Source: a bacterium
GTDB lineage: Bacteria; Planctomycetota; UBA1135; UBA2386
Assembly (NCBI GenBank): GCA_030432695.1
Contig: JAUILN010000002.1
Coordinates: forward strand, 496,001 to 560,000
Reading direction: 5' to 3'
DNA length: 64,000 bases
Position numbers and translations under genes: made by a program. The stretch's first letter is position 1. Every line of letters starts with the position of its first letter. Below, piece by piece: positions 43,744 through 53,063 of the stretch. The notes under the pieces are model-generated. The model did no database searches, was not told the origin of the DNA, and saw nothing but the letters and a program-made list of their open reading frames with translations.

Positions 43744-44607
43744 GTGCAGATCTACCTCGACCTCCTGCAACGCATCCTCGACGAAGGCGAGTGGTACGAG
43801 AACCGGACCGGCGTCCGCTGCCTGGGCCTGTTCGGCCACCAGATGGACTTCGACCTTGCGGCCGGCTTCCCGCTGGTGACCACCAAGAAGGTCCACTTCC
43901 CGGCGGTGGTCACCGAGCTGCTGTTCTTCCTCGGCGGCTACACCGACGTGCGCTGGCTGCAGGATCGCAAATGCCGGATCTGGAACGAGTGGGCCACCGC
44001 CGAGCAATGCGCGAAGCGCGGCCAGCCGGAGTTCGATCTGGGGCCGATCTACGGCTTCCAATGGCGGCACTTCGGCGCCGACTACCGCGGCATGAAGGGC
44101 GAGCGCGACGGCCAGCTCGACTATGCCGGCGAGGGCGTCGACCAGGTGCTGTGGGCCCAGCAGCAACTCCGAGACAACCCCGACAGCCGACAGATCGTGG
44201 TCAGCGCGTGGAACCCGGTCGACCGGCCGCACCAGGCCCTGCCGCCCTGCCACGTGATGTTCCACCTGCGCGCGGTGAACGGGAAGCTGCATGCCTCCCT
44301 GCTGCAGCGCAGCGCCGACTGCTTCCTCGGCGTGCCGTTCAACATCGCCAGCTATGCGCTGCTCACCTTGATGTTCGCGCAGACCTGCGGATTGCAGCCC
44401 GGTCGGTTCGTGCACTTCCTCTCGGATGCGCACCTCTACGAGAACCATCTCGAGCAGGTGAAGGAGCAGCTCGGCCGCGAGCCGCGACCACTGCCGACGC
44501 TGCGCCTGAACCCGGCAATCGACTGCGTGACGAAGTTCACGGCCGCCGATATCGAGCTCAGCGGCTACGACCCGCACCCGAAGCTCACCGGCTCGGTGGC
44601 GGTCTGA
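43744..44607 (+). CDS. thyA: Thymidylate synthase
   Basis: The 287-residue enzyme methylates dUMP to dTMP using methylenetetrahydrofolate. Visible residues include R21 (NRTG), FGHQM, E58 (TELLFFLGG), the LGPIYGFQWRHFG stretch (99-111), catalytic Cys169 in LPPCHVMFHL, QRSADCFLGVPFN (188-200) and the C-terminal SGYDPHP. A GTG at 43744 is taken as start because it gives QIYLDLLQRILDEG, matching the family N-terminus. The open frame to 43567 adds 59 unrelated residues. No clear Shine-Dalgarno is seen before the GTG. The folA gene starts one base after its stop, and rnhA overlaps folA, so the three form an operon. Confidence 0.95.
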   Translation: MQIYLDLLQRILDEGEWYENRTGVRCLGLFGHQMDFDLAAGFPLVTTKKVHFPAVVTELLFFLGGYTDVRWLQDRKCRIWNEWATAEQCAKRGQPEFDLGPIYGFQWRHFGADYRGMKGERDGQLDYAGEGVDQVLWAQQQLRDNPDSRQIVVSAWNPVDRPHQALPPCHVMFHLRAVNGKLHASLLQRSADCFLGVPFNIASYALLTLMFAQTCGLQPGRFVHFLSDAHLYENHLEQVKEQLGREPRPLPTLRLNPAIDCVTKFTAADIELSGYDPHPKLTGSVAV

Positions 44608-44608
44608 G

Positions 44609-45085
44609 ATGATCGGCGTCGTCGCGATGAACGCCGCGGGCTGCATCGGCCGCGCCGGCACCCTGCCCTGGCACCACCGGGAGGACCTGCGGTTCTTCAA
44701 ACGGACCACCACCGGCGGCACGGTGGTGATGGGCCGCAAGACCTGGGACGGGCTGCCGCGGAAGCCGCTCCCCGAGCGCGACAACGTGGTGCTGACCCGG
44801 GACCCCGCCAGCTTCGACCATCCCGGAGCGACCGCCACCAACCTCGACGACCTGGTGCACACCCTCGAACCGCTGCGCACTTCCGTCTTCGTGATCGGCG
44901 GCGGCGAGGTCTACGAGCTGCTCTGGGATCGGATGACCGAGATCCTGATCACCCGCGTGCCAGACGAGGTGCCGGACGGCGACACCTTCTTCCCCGCCCG
45001 GCTCACGACCGACTTCGAGCTGGTCGACTCGCAGCCCTTGACCGACACCTTGACGATCGAGCGTTGGACCCGCCGCGATGGCTGA
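44609..45085 (+). CDS. folA: Dihydrofolate reductase
   Basis: The 158-residue enzyme regenerates tetrahydrofolate from the dihydrofolate made by thymidylate synthase. The sequence shows [20 protein letters not shown] (4-23) with the conserved LPW, the active-site acid D26 (REDLRFFK), [12 protein letters not shown] (39-50) and the cofactor loop [11 protein letters not shown] near 95-105. Length equals the bacterial norm. It begins one base after the thyA stop and overlaps the start of rnhA by 8 bases (45078-45085). Co-expression with thyA is the classic arrangement. Confidence 0.95.
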   Translation: MIGVVAMNAAGCIGRAGTLPWHHREDLRFFKRTTTGGTVVMGRKTWDGLPRKPLPERDNVVLTRDPASFDHPGATATNLDDLVHTLEPLRTSVFVIGGGEVYELLWDRMTEILITRVPDEVPDGDTFFPARLTTDFELVDSQPLTDTLTIERWTRRDG

Positions 45086-46001
45086 GCCCAAGCCGAAGAT
45101 CAGGATCTACACCGACGGTGGCGCCAAGCCCAATCCAGGCCGCGGTGGCTGGGGTGCGGTGTTCGTGAACGAGAAGCGCAAGATCGTCCGCGAACTCCAG
45201 GGCGGCGAGGACGAAACCACCAACAACCGGATGGAGCTCACCGCGGCAATCGTGGCACTGGAGAGCCTCGAAGAGCCGCACGAAGTCGCACTGCACACCG
45301 ATTCCAAATACCTGCAGAACGGCATCACCCAATGGCTCGCCGGTTGGCGCAAGCGCGGCTGGCTGACCAGCGGCAAACAGCCGGTGCAGAACCGTGACCT
45401 CTGGGAGCGCCTCGACGCAGCGCTCGCGACCCACGACATCACCTGGAGCTGGGTCCGTGGCCACTCCGGCAACCGCTTCAACGAGCGCGCCGACCGACTC
45501 GCGACCGCCGGCCGCCGCACGGCCACCCGCGCCGCCGCCAAGCAGGTACAGCAGTCCGAGCGCTCGGAGCAGGGCGTCGACCTCGTCCACCTGTTCGCGG
45601 CCGGGACGTGCAATGCGCAGACCGGTGAAGGCGGCTGGGGCGCGGTGCTGCGCCTCGGTCAGCACAAGAAGCTGTTCCAGGAGCGCGTCACCGAGACCAG
45701 CGCCAACCGGATGCAGATCGCCGCGGTGGTCGAAGGCCTCCGCAAGCTGAAGCGCCCGTCCGCGGTAGCGATCTACACGCCGTCCGACTACGTCCGCGAT
45801 GGCGCGACGAAGTGGATCGCGGGCTGGCGGGAGCGCAACTGGCGGACGAAGGACAAGAAGCCGGTCGAGCACCGCGATCTCTGGGAGGAGCTGGACCGGC
45901 TGTGCACCGAGCACGGGGTGCAGTGGATCCCGCTCGGCGGCGAGGTCCCGCCGGAACTCGCAGAGGCGCGGGCGGCGGCGCGGGGCGAAGGCTCCGCGTA
46001 G
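45078..46001 (+). CDS. rnhA: RNase HI with a second, degenerate RNase H domain
   Basis: The 307-residue protein carries a normal RNase HI (about 6-147) with all active-site residues: D13 (YTDGG), E53 (RMELTA), D75 (HTDSKY), H129 (RGHSG) and D139 (ERADRLA). An Ala/Gln-rich linker (148-165) leads to a second copy (about 168-290) still recognisable by [34 protein letters not shown] and HRDLWEELD. Its catalytic positions are lost: A175 for D, Q213 for E, P235 for D, and no His. The first domain should remove RNA from RNA-DNA hybrids; the second may bind substrate or be decaying. It overlaps folA by 8 bases. Single-domain RNase HI is usual, so the tandem form is odd. Confidence 0.93.
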   Translation: MAEPKPKIRIYTDGGAKPNPGRGGWGAVFVNEKRKIVRELQGGEDETTNNRMELTAAIVALESLEEPHEVALHTDSKYLQNGITQWLAGWRKRGWLTSGKQPVQNRDLWERLDAALATHDITWSWVRGHSGNRFNERADRLATAGRRTATRAAAKQVQQSERSEQGVDLVHLFAAGTCNAQTGEGGWGAVLRLGQHKKLFQERVTETSANRMQIAAVVEGLRKLKRPSAVAIYTPSDYVRDGATKWIAGWRERNWRTKDKKPVEHRDLWEELDRLCTEHGVQWIPLGGEVPPELAEARAAARGEGSA

Positions 46002-46020
46002 CCATCCACCGTCGCCTCGC

Positions 46021-48684
46021 TCACAGCGTGCGATACAGATCGTGCGTGAGCGGCAGCTCCGGCAGATCGGCCCGACGCATCTCGATGCGGCGCGGGGCGT
46101 AGAGCGGAACGATCAGCGCGTGCTCGTCCATACAGGCCTGGATCTGCCGGTAGAGGTCGATCCGTTGGTCCTCGCGCGCAGTCGCGACCACCCGGTCCAC
46201 CAGTTCGCGAAGCGCCTGGTGCACGCCGTGGCTGCGGTCGGAGGCAGCGGTCGCGCCCTCGGGTGGCGTGGCGAAGCGCGCGACGAGCGACAGATAGGGG
46301 TCGTAGGGCACGCCCCAGGTGTGCTCGAGCAGCAGGTCGTAGTCGGCGGCGCTGCGGCGTGCGGCGAACGTCTCGGCGTCGGGGACCTCGACGACGGTCG
46401 GAATGCCGGCGCTCACCAGTTGCGCGGCGACGGCCTGCGCGAGCTTCCGGTCGGCGGGTTCAGCGAGGAGCCGCAGGGTCTCGCCGAGGATCTCGCGACC
46501 GGTGCGACGGTGGGCGGTCGCGGCGATCGGCTGCGAGGCGGCAGACTCGAGACCCGCTGCCGATCCTCCCACCCAGGCGGTGACCGACGGCGCCGCCCAG
46601 GTGGTGCAGGGATCCGCGAGACCGGCGGCGACGTCGCGCACCAGGGCCTCCCGGTCGATCGCGGCGGCGATCCGACGCCGCAGCATCGCGCTCGACGTGT
46701 CGTTGCGCGGCCGCGAGAAGCTCAGATAGCGGACCGCCGAGCCCGGCGCGGTGGTCAGCGTGAAGCGCGGGTCCTTGGCGAGTTGCTGTGCGCGCCGCGG
46801 ATCGATGTCCATCAGGTAGCTGCCGGCCACCACGTCGATCTCGCCTGCGGCGAGTCCGTCGAGAGCCGCGCCGGCATCGGGCACGGCGATCAGGTCGACC
46901 GGCTCACCGGTCTCGGTGCGGGCCAGGCGCAGCGTCCGGCCGGCTTCGTCGAGCCCCTGCACGCGGTAGGGACCGCTGCCGACCGGACGGACGAAGGTCC
47001 CTTCCGAGTTCAGAGCCCCGGGTCCGCGGATCGCGCAGGGGTTGATCGCGCAGAGGTCGGGCAACAGCGCGACCGGCCGATCGGTCCGGATCCGCACCGC
47101 CTGCTCGCTCAGCGCCTCGACCGAGACGATCCGGTCGCTCGAACGCAGCCAGGCATGCTCGGGCAGGCCGACCCAACGCTTGAAGTGGGCGACCACCGCG
47201 GCCGCATCCACCGGCTGGCCGTCGTGGAACCGTGCACCGCCGCGCAGGATGAAGTCGGTCGTCAGCCCGTCGTCCGACACCCGCCAGGTACTCGCGAGAC
47301 CGGGCGCCAGGGCGCCGGTCTCGGGATCGCGCGTCACCAGGGTCTCGTAGACCGCGGTCTTGCTCTCGAAGCCGCCGCGGTAGCTCAGTGGCTGGAGATT
47401 CTGGAGCTGGAACTGCTGCCCGCAGATCGCGACGGTCTTCGTTGCCGGTGTCGTCGCCGCGTCCTGCTCGGCAGGCTCGCCCTCCCCACCGTCTTCCGCT
47501 GCCGCCCGGTCGTCGGGATCGGTCGCGAGCCCTTCGAAGCCGAATCCCGCGGGGCGCGCCAGCAGCACGATCCGCCCGGCATAGCCCGACGCGATGATCT
47601 CGTCGGTGTCGTTGCGACCGTCGACCTCGGCGATCGCCAGCCAGTGCCCGCGGTCGCGTTCGACGAAGATCGTCTCGGCCTTCCACGGCGCGTCGCCCTT
47701 GCGCGTCAGCAGTTGGACCTTGGCCGAATAACCGAACACCGCGAGGCACTCCTCGTTCGGATCGGCGGTGAAGCGCCCGGCGACGACTCCGCGCAGACCC
47801 TGAGGTCCGGCATACACGGCCTCACGCGCATAGCTGCCATCGGCCTGCGGCGTGAGGCGCAGCACCAGGCCGTCGTCGCGGGTCACGTAGAGCACGTCCT
47901 CGAAGCGGCCCTTGCCGCGGCAGACCCGGCCGAAACCCATCGGCTCGCGGAGCAGGACCTCACGGTCGTAGCCGTCCGGGTCCAGGCGGATACGGGCCAC
48001 CTCGCGGGCGCGGCTGACGGTGACGATCCAGGGCCCGGTGCCGTCCGCCGGCATGTCCATGACGATCGCGTCGCGCACCCGACCGCCGGTGTCGCCCAGC
48101 TCGACCACGTCGAACTCCTCGCCGTCCTCCTGCGGCACGAGTTCGAAGAAGCCACCGCTCTTCAGGAAGATCAGCAGCTCGGCACCGGGGCGCTCTGGCC
48201 GCACGTCGTCGGCGACCACCGTGTGGATCTCCTCCTCGGGGAAGTGCGCGATCTGTTTGCTCTTCAGCTCGCCCTTCTCGTCGAGGTGGATGCGGTAGAC
48301 GTTGCCGCTCTGGCCACCCGCATAGAGCTCCTTACCCTCGTGCCGCGGATCGACGTCGGCATGGCCAACGGGTGCGAGCCACCGACCGTCGCGCACCGAG
48401 TCGTTGGGGGTCCACTTGCCGCTGTAGGAGACCAGCACCGTGCAACGACCCTCCTCGTCGAGACCGACGATCTCGGGGCAGCCGTACTGGTCGAACACCT
48501 GGAACGACTTCACCGTCCAGATCCCGATCCCGGCGTCGTGGACCAGGAAGGCGTTCCAACCGCCAGCCGCGGGCAGCGGCACCTCGCCGTTGCGCGGGTG
48601 GCCATCGGGCGAGATCGTCTGGGCGGGAAGAACCGTGGTGGCGAGGGCGGCAGCCGCGACGAACAGGCGAGGAAGGTGTCTCAT
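46021..48684 (-). CDS. Secreted beta-propeller fused to ABC-type solute-binding protein (family 5)
   Basis: The 887-residue protein begins MRHLPRLFVAAAALATTVLPAQ, a signal peptide; an open frame to 49194 adds 170 non-secretory residues and is rejected. Residues about 30-390 form repeated beta segments (GHADVDPRHEGKELYAGG, VADDVRPERPGAELLIF, EVDGRNDTDEIIASG), like a VCBS or propeller fold. An acidic Ala/Thr linker (about 395-420) leads to a complete oligopeptide/nickel-type binding protein: FESKTAVYETLVTRDPETG, LAPGLASTWRVSDDGLTTDF, GARFHDGQPVDAAAVVAHFKRW, then SGPYRVQGLDE and AAIDREALV. No permease or ATPase gene adjoins. The fusion is unusual. It probably works outside the cytoplasm; the ligand is unknown. 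It converges with rnhA, 19 bases between stops. Confidence 0.85.
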   Translation of the reverse strand: MRHLPRLFVAAAALATTVLPAQTISPDGHPRNGEVPLPAAGGWNAFLVHDAGIGIWTVKSFQVFDQYGCPEIVGLDEEGRCTVLVSYSGKWTPNDSVRDGRWLAPVGHADVDPRHEGKELYAGGQSGNVYRIHLDEKGELKSKQIAHFPEEEIHTVVADDVRPERPGAELLIFLKSGGFFELVPQEDGEEFDVVELGDTGGRVRDAIVMDMPADGTGPWIVTVSRAREVARIRLDPDGYDREVLLREPMGFGRVCRGKGRFEDVLYVTRDDGLVLRLTPQADGSYAREAVYAGPQGLRGVVAGRFTADPNEECLAVFGYSAKVQLLTRKGDAPWKAETIFVERDRGHWLAIAEVDGRNDTDEIIASGYAGRIVLLARPAGFGFEGLATDPDDRAAAEDGGEGEPAEQDAATTPATKTVAICGQQFQLQNLQPLSYRGGFESKTAVYETLVTRDPETGALAPGLASTWRVSDDGLTTDFILRGGARFHDGQPVDAAAVVAHFKRWVGLPEHAWLRSSDRIVSVEALSEQAVRIRTDRPVALLPDLCAINPCAIRGPGALNSEGTFVRPVGSGPYRVQGLDEAGRTLRLARTETGEPVDLIAVPDAGAALDGLAAGEIDVVAGSYLMDIDPRRAQQLAKDPRFTLTTAPGSAVRYLSFSRPRNDTSSAMLRRRIAAAIDREALVRDVAAGLADPCTTWAAPSVTAWVGGSAAGLESAASQPIAATAHRRTGREILGETLRLLAEPADRKLAQAVAAQLVSAGIPTVVEVPDAETFAARRSAADYDLLLEHTWGVPYDPYLSLVARFATPPEGATAASDRSHGVHQALRELVDRVVATAREDQRIDLYRQIQACMDEHALIVPLYAPRRIEMRRADLPELPLTHDLYRTL

Positions 48685-48955
48685 GGCGTCGGTCGAAGGG
48701 GGCGCGGGCGCAGGCAAGGCCCGTGCCGCTCCGGAGCGCCGCCCACCCATGGCGACGGCCGGGCAGACTCGGTCGCGCAGAGGGTTCCCGGCGGTGATCC
48801 GAGCGGTGGACGAGGGTGCCGTGGCGTGTGGCAGATGCCCCGCAGGTCGTTTCGGATACCCCACGGGAGGACGGATTCCATCTTCGTGCCGGCGATCGGA
48901 CACCGCCAGGACAGGCAGACGGACCCCTGCCCCGCGTTCCCCTGCGCGCTCCTCC

Positions 48956-50953
48956 ATGCACTCGTCCATCCTCTCCTCGGCCGCGGCCCTGACCGCCGCG
49001 CTGTCCACGGTCTCACTCGCCGCCCAGACCAGCTTCACGGTCTCCACCCCGCCGACCTGCCCCGGCCCGAACTCGATCGCCGCGGGCGACCTCGACGGCG
49101 ACGGCGACACCGACCTCGCCAGCACCCACCCGAGCCTCAACCAGCTCTGCGTGAACCGCAACCTCGGCGGCGGCGCGGCCTGGGCCAATGGCACACTGTT
49201 CAGCTATCCGGCCGGTTCGTTCCCCAACGAATCGGTGATCGCGCAGCTCGACGGCAGCGGCCGCCGTGACCTCGCGGTGGTCCTCAATGGAACTGCGCAG
49301 GTCTCGATCCACCTCGCCAGCGGTGCCTGGCCGGGCTTCGCGGCCCCGCAGATCGTGCCCGTCGGCGCCGGCGCCTTCGAGGCGGTAGCCTTCGATTACG
49401 ACGCCGACGGCGCGATGGACCTCGCGGTGGTCTGCCAGTCGCCCGCCGCGATCCACGTGCTGCGCAACAACGGCGCGGGAGTGTTCGCCAACGTCGGTTC
49501 GTTCCCGCTGTCGATCGCGCCGCACACCATCGCGGCCGGCGACCTGAATGCCGACGGACTCGCCGACCTGGTCACCACCGGCAGCTTCGGCACCGCGTTC
49601 GTCGACGTGCTGGTGAACACCACCGCCGGGTTCGCGCCGAGCTTCGCGCCGGAGCAGTTGTTCGGCGTCGACTACCGACCGTTCGGCGTCTGCATCGGCG
49701 ACCTGGACCAGGACGGCTACAACGACGTGGCCACCGCCAATGCCGCGTTCAGCACCGTCGACGTATTGCTCAATGATCCGGCGGCGATCGTCGGCACGAC
49801 GATCAACCTGACCGCGACCAACTACCCGCTGCCGACCGGGGCGATCGCGGGGCCCGCGACCGAGATCGACTGCGCCGACCTCGACTGCGACGGCGATGCC
49901 GACCTCGCGGTGTCGTGCAACAGCGCCAGCCAGGTGGCCTTCTTCTGGAACAACGGCGGCGGCACCGGCACCTTCAGCGGCCCGGCGCTCACGCCCGTGC
50001 CGGGCAACCCCGGCGACCTGGTGATCGCCGACCTCGACGGCTCGGGCCAGCTCGACATCGCCACCAACAACTTCGTCGGCAATTCCCACGGCGTCCTGCT
50101 CAACAACTGGAACTCCGGCTGCTGCGAACACCGCTTCATCGGCGGCATCGGCGACGGCTTCGGCACCACCTCGCCGACCGGTCCGGAGGATTCGTGCCCT
50201 GCTCCCGATCTGCTGGCGTGGTTCGGCACCGCTCCGCGCCGTGAGTTCGACGACCGCCCGGGCTGCCGCCGCCCGTTGCTGCACACCTTCCGGGGCATCC
50301 CTGGACGGGTGAAGTCCGCACGACTCACGATGCGGCTCCGCGCCGACTGCCGCAGCTCCATCGACGACACGATCTCGCTGGGCTTCGACTCCGCCAACGG
50401 CCAGATGGTCTGGACGCGCGACATCTCGTCGCTCACGGGTTCGCCGTGGACCGCCGGTTCCTTCGGCGGCTTCTCGCTGGACCTCGGCGCGCTGCCCGGT
50501 GGTGCGAGCTTGCTGTCGAAGATCGCCAATGAGGGTCGCCTCGACATCGTGATCCGCGACGACACCGCGGTCGACGCGATGATCCTCGAACTCGAGACTT
50601 GCGCGCGCTCGCCGGGTGGCATGAGCCTCGGCGTCTCGCCGCTGGTGATGGGCAGCAGCGTCACCTGGAGCGCATCGGGTGCGCCGAACACCCCGCCGGG
50701 TGGCATCGCGTTCCTGGTCGGCCCCGCGGTCGGTCCCGGCCCGGTGATCCCCGGTGGCCAGCTCTGCATCCAGGCGCCGGACATTCTCGCGGTGGTTCCG
50801 ACGTCGCTCGCCGGCACCGGCTCGTTCTCGCTGACCCTGCCGCCGTTCCCGCTGCCGCCGTGCATCTCGCTGTCGGCGCAGGCGATCGGCTGGGACGGCA
50901 CCGCGAGCGTGTGGGAGCACAGCAATACGGTGACTCAGAACCTGTTCGATTGA
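48956..50953 (+). CDS. Secreted FG-GAP/VCBS repeat protein with shared C-terminal module
   Basis: The 665-residue product starts at MHSSILSSAAALTAALSTVSLAAQ, a signal peptide; a longer frame from 48440 is rejected. Seven Asp-rich propeller loops of the VCBS/FG-GAP kind occur between about 40 and 390 (GDLDGDGDTDLAS, QLDGSGRRDLAVV, DYDADGAMDLAVV, GDLNADGLADLVT, GDLDQDGYNDVAT, DLDCDGDADLAVS, DLDGSGQLDIAT). A second region (about 395-540) with several Cys (SGCCEHRF, RPGCRRP) is unrecognised. The C-terminal 120 residues match the shared module loosely (VIPGGQLCIQ, FSLTLPPFPLPP, LSAQAIGWDG). It starts 271 bases from the divergent fusion gene. Surface binding is likely. Confidence 0.8.
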   Translation: MHSSILSSAAALTAALSTVSLAAQTSFTVSTPPTCPGPNSIAAGDLDGDGDTDLASTHPSLNQLCVNRNLGGGAAWANGTLFSYPAGSFPNESVIAQLDGSGRRDLAVVLNGTAQVSIHLASGAWPGFAAPQIVPVGAGAFEAVAFDYDADGAMDLAVVCQSPAAIHVLRNNGAGVFANVGSFPLSIAPHTIAAGDLNADGLADLVTTGSFGTAFVDVLVNTTAGFAPSFAPEQLFGVDYRPFGVCIGDLDQDGYNDVATANAAFSTVDVLLNDPAAIVGTTINLTATNYPLPTGAIAGPATEIDCADLDCDGDADLAVSCNSASQVAFFWNNGGGTGTFSGPALTPVPGNPGDLVIADLDGSGQLDIATNNFVGNSHGVLLNNWNSGCCEHRFIGGIGDGFGTTSPTGPEDSCPAPDLLAWFGTAPRREFDDRPGCRRPLLHTFRGIPGRVKSARLTMRLRADCRSSIDDTISLGFDSANGQMVWTRDISSLTGSPWTAGSFGGFSLDLGALPGGASLLSKIANEGRLDIVIRDDTAVDAMILELETCARSPGGMSLGVSPLVMGSSVTWSASGAPNTPPGGIAFLVGPAVGPGPVIPGGQLCIQAPDILAVVPTSLAGTGSFSLTLPPFPLPPCISLSAQAIGWDGTASVWEHSNTVTQNLFD

Positions 50954-51019
50954 GCGCGTTGGCTCGGTCCGGGGCCAGCACCCCTCGACGGATGACAGCG
51001 ACGGCCGGATGATGGGGAG

Positions 51020-52102
51020 ATGCTCACTCGCTTCTCCACCACCGCTCTCGCCCTCTCGCTGCTCGCACCAACGGCAGTCGCGCAAACCCTCATCGCCGTC
51101 GAATGGGATGGCGACGTCTATTCGATCGACGCCGCGACCGGCGACGGCACCTTGATCGGCCAGACCGGTTACACCAACGCCAGCCAGCAGGGCCACAACG
51201 CGATGGCCGTCGACGCCAGCGGGGTGATCTGGGTCACGTTCTCGCGCCCTGGGACCGCCGAGCTGTTCCAGATCGATCCGAACACCGGCGTGGCGACGCC
51301 GAGCGGCGCGCAGATGCCGATCGACGTGCGCGGCCTCGCGATCTCGCCGGCGGGCACGATGTACGCGGTCACCGACGGCTCGCCGGACATGCTCTACACG
51401 ATCGACCCGGCGACGAACACGGCGACGCTCGTGGGGGCAACCGGCCTGAGCATCTTGCAGAGCCTCGCGTGGGCCAACAACACGCTCTATGCGTGGGACC
51501 TCTCGATCGGCCTCGTGACGATCGATCCGATGACCGGCCTCGCCACCGACGTGAACCCGTCGCAGGGTTCGGGTTCCAACCCGCAGTTCCTGACCTCGGA
51601 CGGCAACGGCAACCTGCTCGGCGGACGGAACGGGCTCTACTTCATCGACGTGACCACCGGCGTCGACACCCTCATCGGCACCAACTCGACCTACACCGAC
51701 GTACGCGGCGCGGATCTCCTCGGCGGCGGAGCGCCCTATGGCCAGGGCTGCGCCGGCTCCAATGGCCAGACGCCGACGCTGGGCTCGCAGGGCGCTGGGA
51801 CCGCCGGAAGCACCTTGTCCCTGATCGTCAACCAGGGCCTCGGCAACGCCCCCTTCGTGTGGGCCTTCGGTGCCGGCCGCGGCAACTTCCCGCTGCCGGG
51901 CGGCTGCACGCTGCTGGTCAACGTCCCGCCGGTGACGGCAGGCTCCGTGCTCGACGCGGCCGGTAGCTCGACGCTCGCCCTGACGGTTCCGCCCGGACTG
52001 TCCGGCGTGATGCTCAACGCGCAAGCCGTGATCGTCGATCCGAACGCGCCGGGTGGCGGCAGCCTGTCGGCCACCAACGGCCTCGAGATCACGCTGCGCT
52101 GA
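51020..52102 (+). CDS. Secreted propeller-like protein with shared C-terminal module
   Basis: The 360-residue protein has a signal peptide (MLTRFSTTALALSLLAPTAVAQ). About residues 24-225 are a small propeller of repeats such as YSIDAATGDGTLIGQTG, FQIDPNTGVATPSG, YTIDPATNTATLVGATG and TIDPMTGLATDV, each reading 'ID..TG'. The last 130 residues (YGQGCAGSNGQTPTLGSQG, PLPGGCTLLV, STLALTVPP, ATNGLEITLR) are the clearest example of the C-terminal module also seen at 30930, 40297 and 57798. GGGGAG lies close before the ATG. It follows the 48956 gene by 66 bases on the same strand and could be co-transcribed. No enzymatic role is seen. Confidence 0.82.
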   Translation: MLTRFSTTALALSLLAPTAVAQTLIAVEWDGDVYSIDAATGDGTLIGQTGYTNASQQGHNAMAVDASGVIWVTFSRPGTAELFQIDPNTGVATPSGAQMPIDVRGLAISPAGTMYAVTDGSPDMLYTIDPATNTATLVGATGLSILQSLAWANNTLYAWDLSIGLVTIDPMTGLATDVNPSQGSGSNPQFLTSDGNGNLLGGRNGLYFIDVTTGVDTLIGTNSTYTDVRGADLLGGGAPYGQGCAGSNGQTPTLGSQGAGTAGSTLSLIVNQGLGNAPFVWAFGAGRGNFPLPGGCTLLVNVPPVTAGSVLDAAGSSTLALTVPPGLSGVMLNAQAVIVDPNAPGGGSLSATNGLEITLR

Positions 52103-52108
52103 TTCGGT

Positions 52109-52145
52109 GCTGTCCGCCTCGGTGCCAGGCACCGGGGCGGATAGG
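52109..52145. repeat. 37-base palindromic element, copy C
   Basis: Arms 52109-52126 and 52128-52145 surround a central A, with core GTGCC-A-GGCAC. Fifteen of 18 positions pair, and two of the three others are G-T, which would still pair as G-U in RNA. It starts 7 bases after the 51020 gene's stop and lies 48 bases before the first gene of the paralog array. The outer stem differs from copies A and B. Confidence 0.75.
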
Positions 52146-52192
52146 GAGCGGATCCGAACAGGCGTCCCGGCCGACCTGCCGATGAGCACTCC

Positions 52193-53041
52193 ATGCGCCG
52201 TCGCCTGCTGTTCGGCTCCGCCGCGATCCTGATCGGGACCAGCGTCTTCGTCCTCGACCGCCAACTCGCGCGGGTCGAGCGAAGCTGGACGGCGATGGTC
52301 GCAGAGACCGAGCGGGCGCGGGACGAACTGGAGGCACTGCCCACCGAGCGGCCGGTGCTCTGGGGCGAAGCGCGGCCTGGCAATGCGGAGGAGGACTACG
52401 AACGGGCGCTCGCGCAGTTCGCCGTCGTTCCCGACGCGTCGAATCTCGTCCATCGGTGGCGCGTCACTGGCCTCGAGTCCGACCCCGTGGCCGCTTCCGA
52501 GGCACGCGTACGGGTCGTCGACGCGCTCGCGCCGGCGATCGAGGCGCTGCGGGAGGGCGCGCACCGCACGCAGTACCAGCGCCGACCCGATTGGTCGCGG
52601 GGCCACAGCGTCCACACGCTGAATCTCCTCGTCGAGCGTGACCTGGTAACCGCCGCCGTCGCGAAGCTGGCGCTGGCGAAACTCGAGTTCAGCGCGCAGC
52701 ACCGTGACTTCGCCGGGCTCCCCCATGCCGAGCGCGATCCGCTCGAATCCAGGGCCCGAGATGACTTCCTGCGCCGTGCAGGCCCACTAGGAACAGAGGA
52801 GGCGCGGAACTTCCTCGCTATCCGCAGCCGCAACGAGTCCCTGGCCTTGCTGCGGATGTCCCGAATGATGCTCGTGTTCCTGCTCGGCGAGGAACCTGAA
52901 CCTCTACCCGACCCCTTCGGCGACGAACTGCACACCGAGACCAGGCCCGACGGCAGCTTCCGGATCTGGAGCGACCGGCCCGGTCACAGCCCCTGGGAGC
53001 TCGTGCTCGCAGCCGAAGCCCCCGCATCGTCACCGCGATAG
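52193..53041 (+). CDS. Paralog-array protein 1 (internally shortened), unknown function
   Basis: The 282-residue protein has an N-terminal hydrophobic anchor (LLFGSAAILIGTSVFVLD), the family phrase ELEALPTERPVLWGEARPGN near 46-65 and the C-terminal PLPDPFGDELHTE plus RPDGSFRIWSD. It is a paralog of the proteins at 55085 (411 residues) and 56440 (426). Compared with these it lacks about 125 central residues: after REGAHRTQYQ near 125 it passes almost directly to the segment that in 55085 lies near 277 onward. The reading frame is intact. It is probably a membrane-anchored protein facing outward. Family and function are not recognised. A low-GC reverse-strand gene ends 22 bases after its stop. 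Confidence 0.7.
   Translation: MRRRLLFGSAAILIGTSVFVLDRQLARVERSWTAMVAETERARDELEALPTERPVLWGEARPGNAEEDYERALAQFAVVPDASNLVHRWRVTGLESDPVAASEARVRVVDALAPAIEALREGAHRTQYQRRPDWSRGHSVHTLNLLVERDLVTAAVAKLALAKLEFSAQHRDFAGLPHAERDPLESRARDDFLRRAGPLGTEEARNFLAIRSRNESLALLRMSRMMLVFLLGEEPEPLPDPFGDELHTETRPDGSFRIWSDRPGHSPWELVLAAEAPASSPR
52911..53041 (+). repeat. 131-base direct repeat, copy 1 (3' end of array gene 1)
   Basis: This stretch matches 54920-55050 at 123 of 131 bases by hand alignment without gaps, including the stop codon. It shows that the remnant at 54856-55050 and this gene share a recent duplication or gene conversion. Confidence 0.8.
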
Positions 53042-53063
53042 CAGGCCGAAATCGCCACCCATT

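Noticed and set aside
45799..49269. 1156-residue plus-strand frame across the solute-binding fusion gene
   Set aside because: Antisense shadow with Val/Arg/His-rich low-complexity sequence and no family pattern.
49013..52726. 1237-residue minus-strand frame over two secreted-protein genes
   Set aside because: Antisense shadow; the plus-strand genes have signal peptides and propeller motifs.
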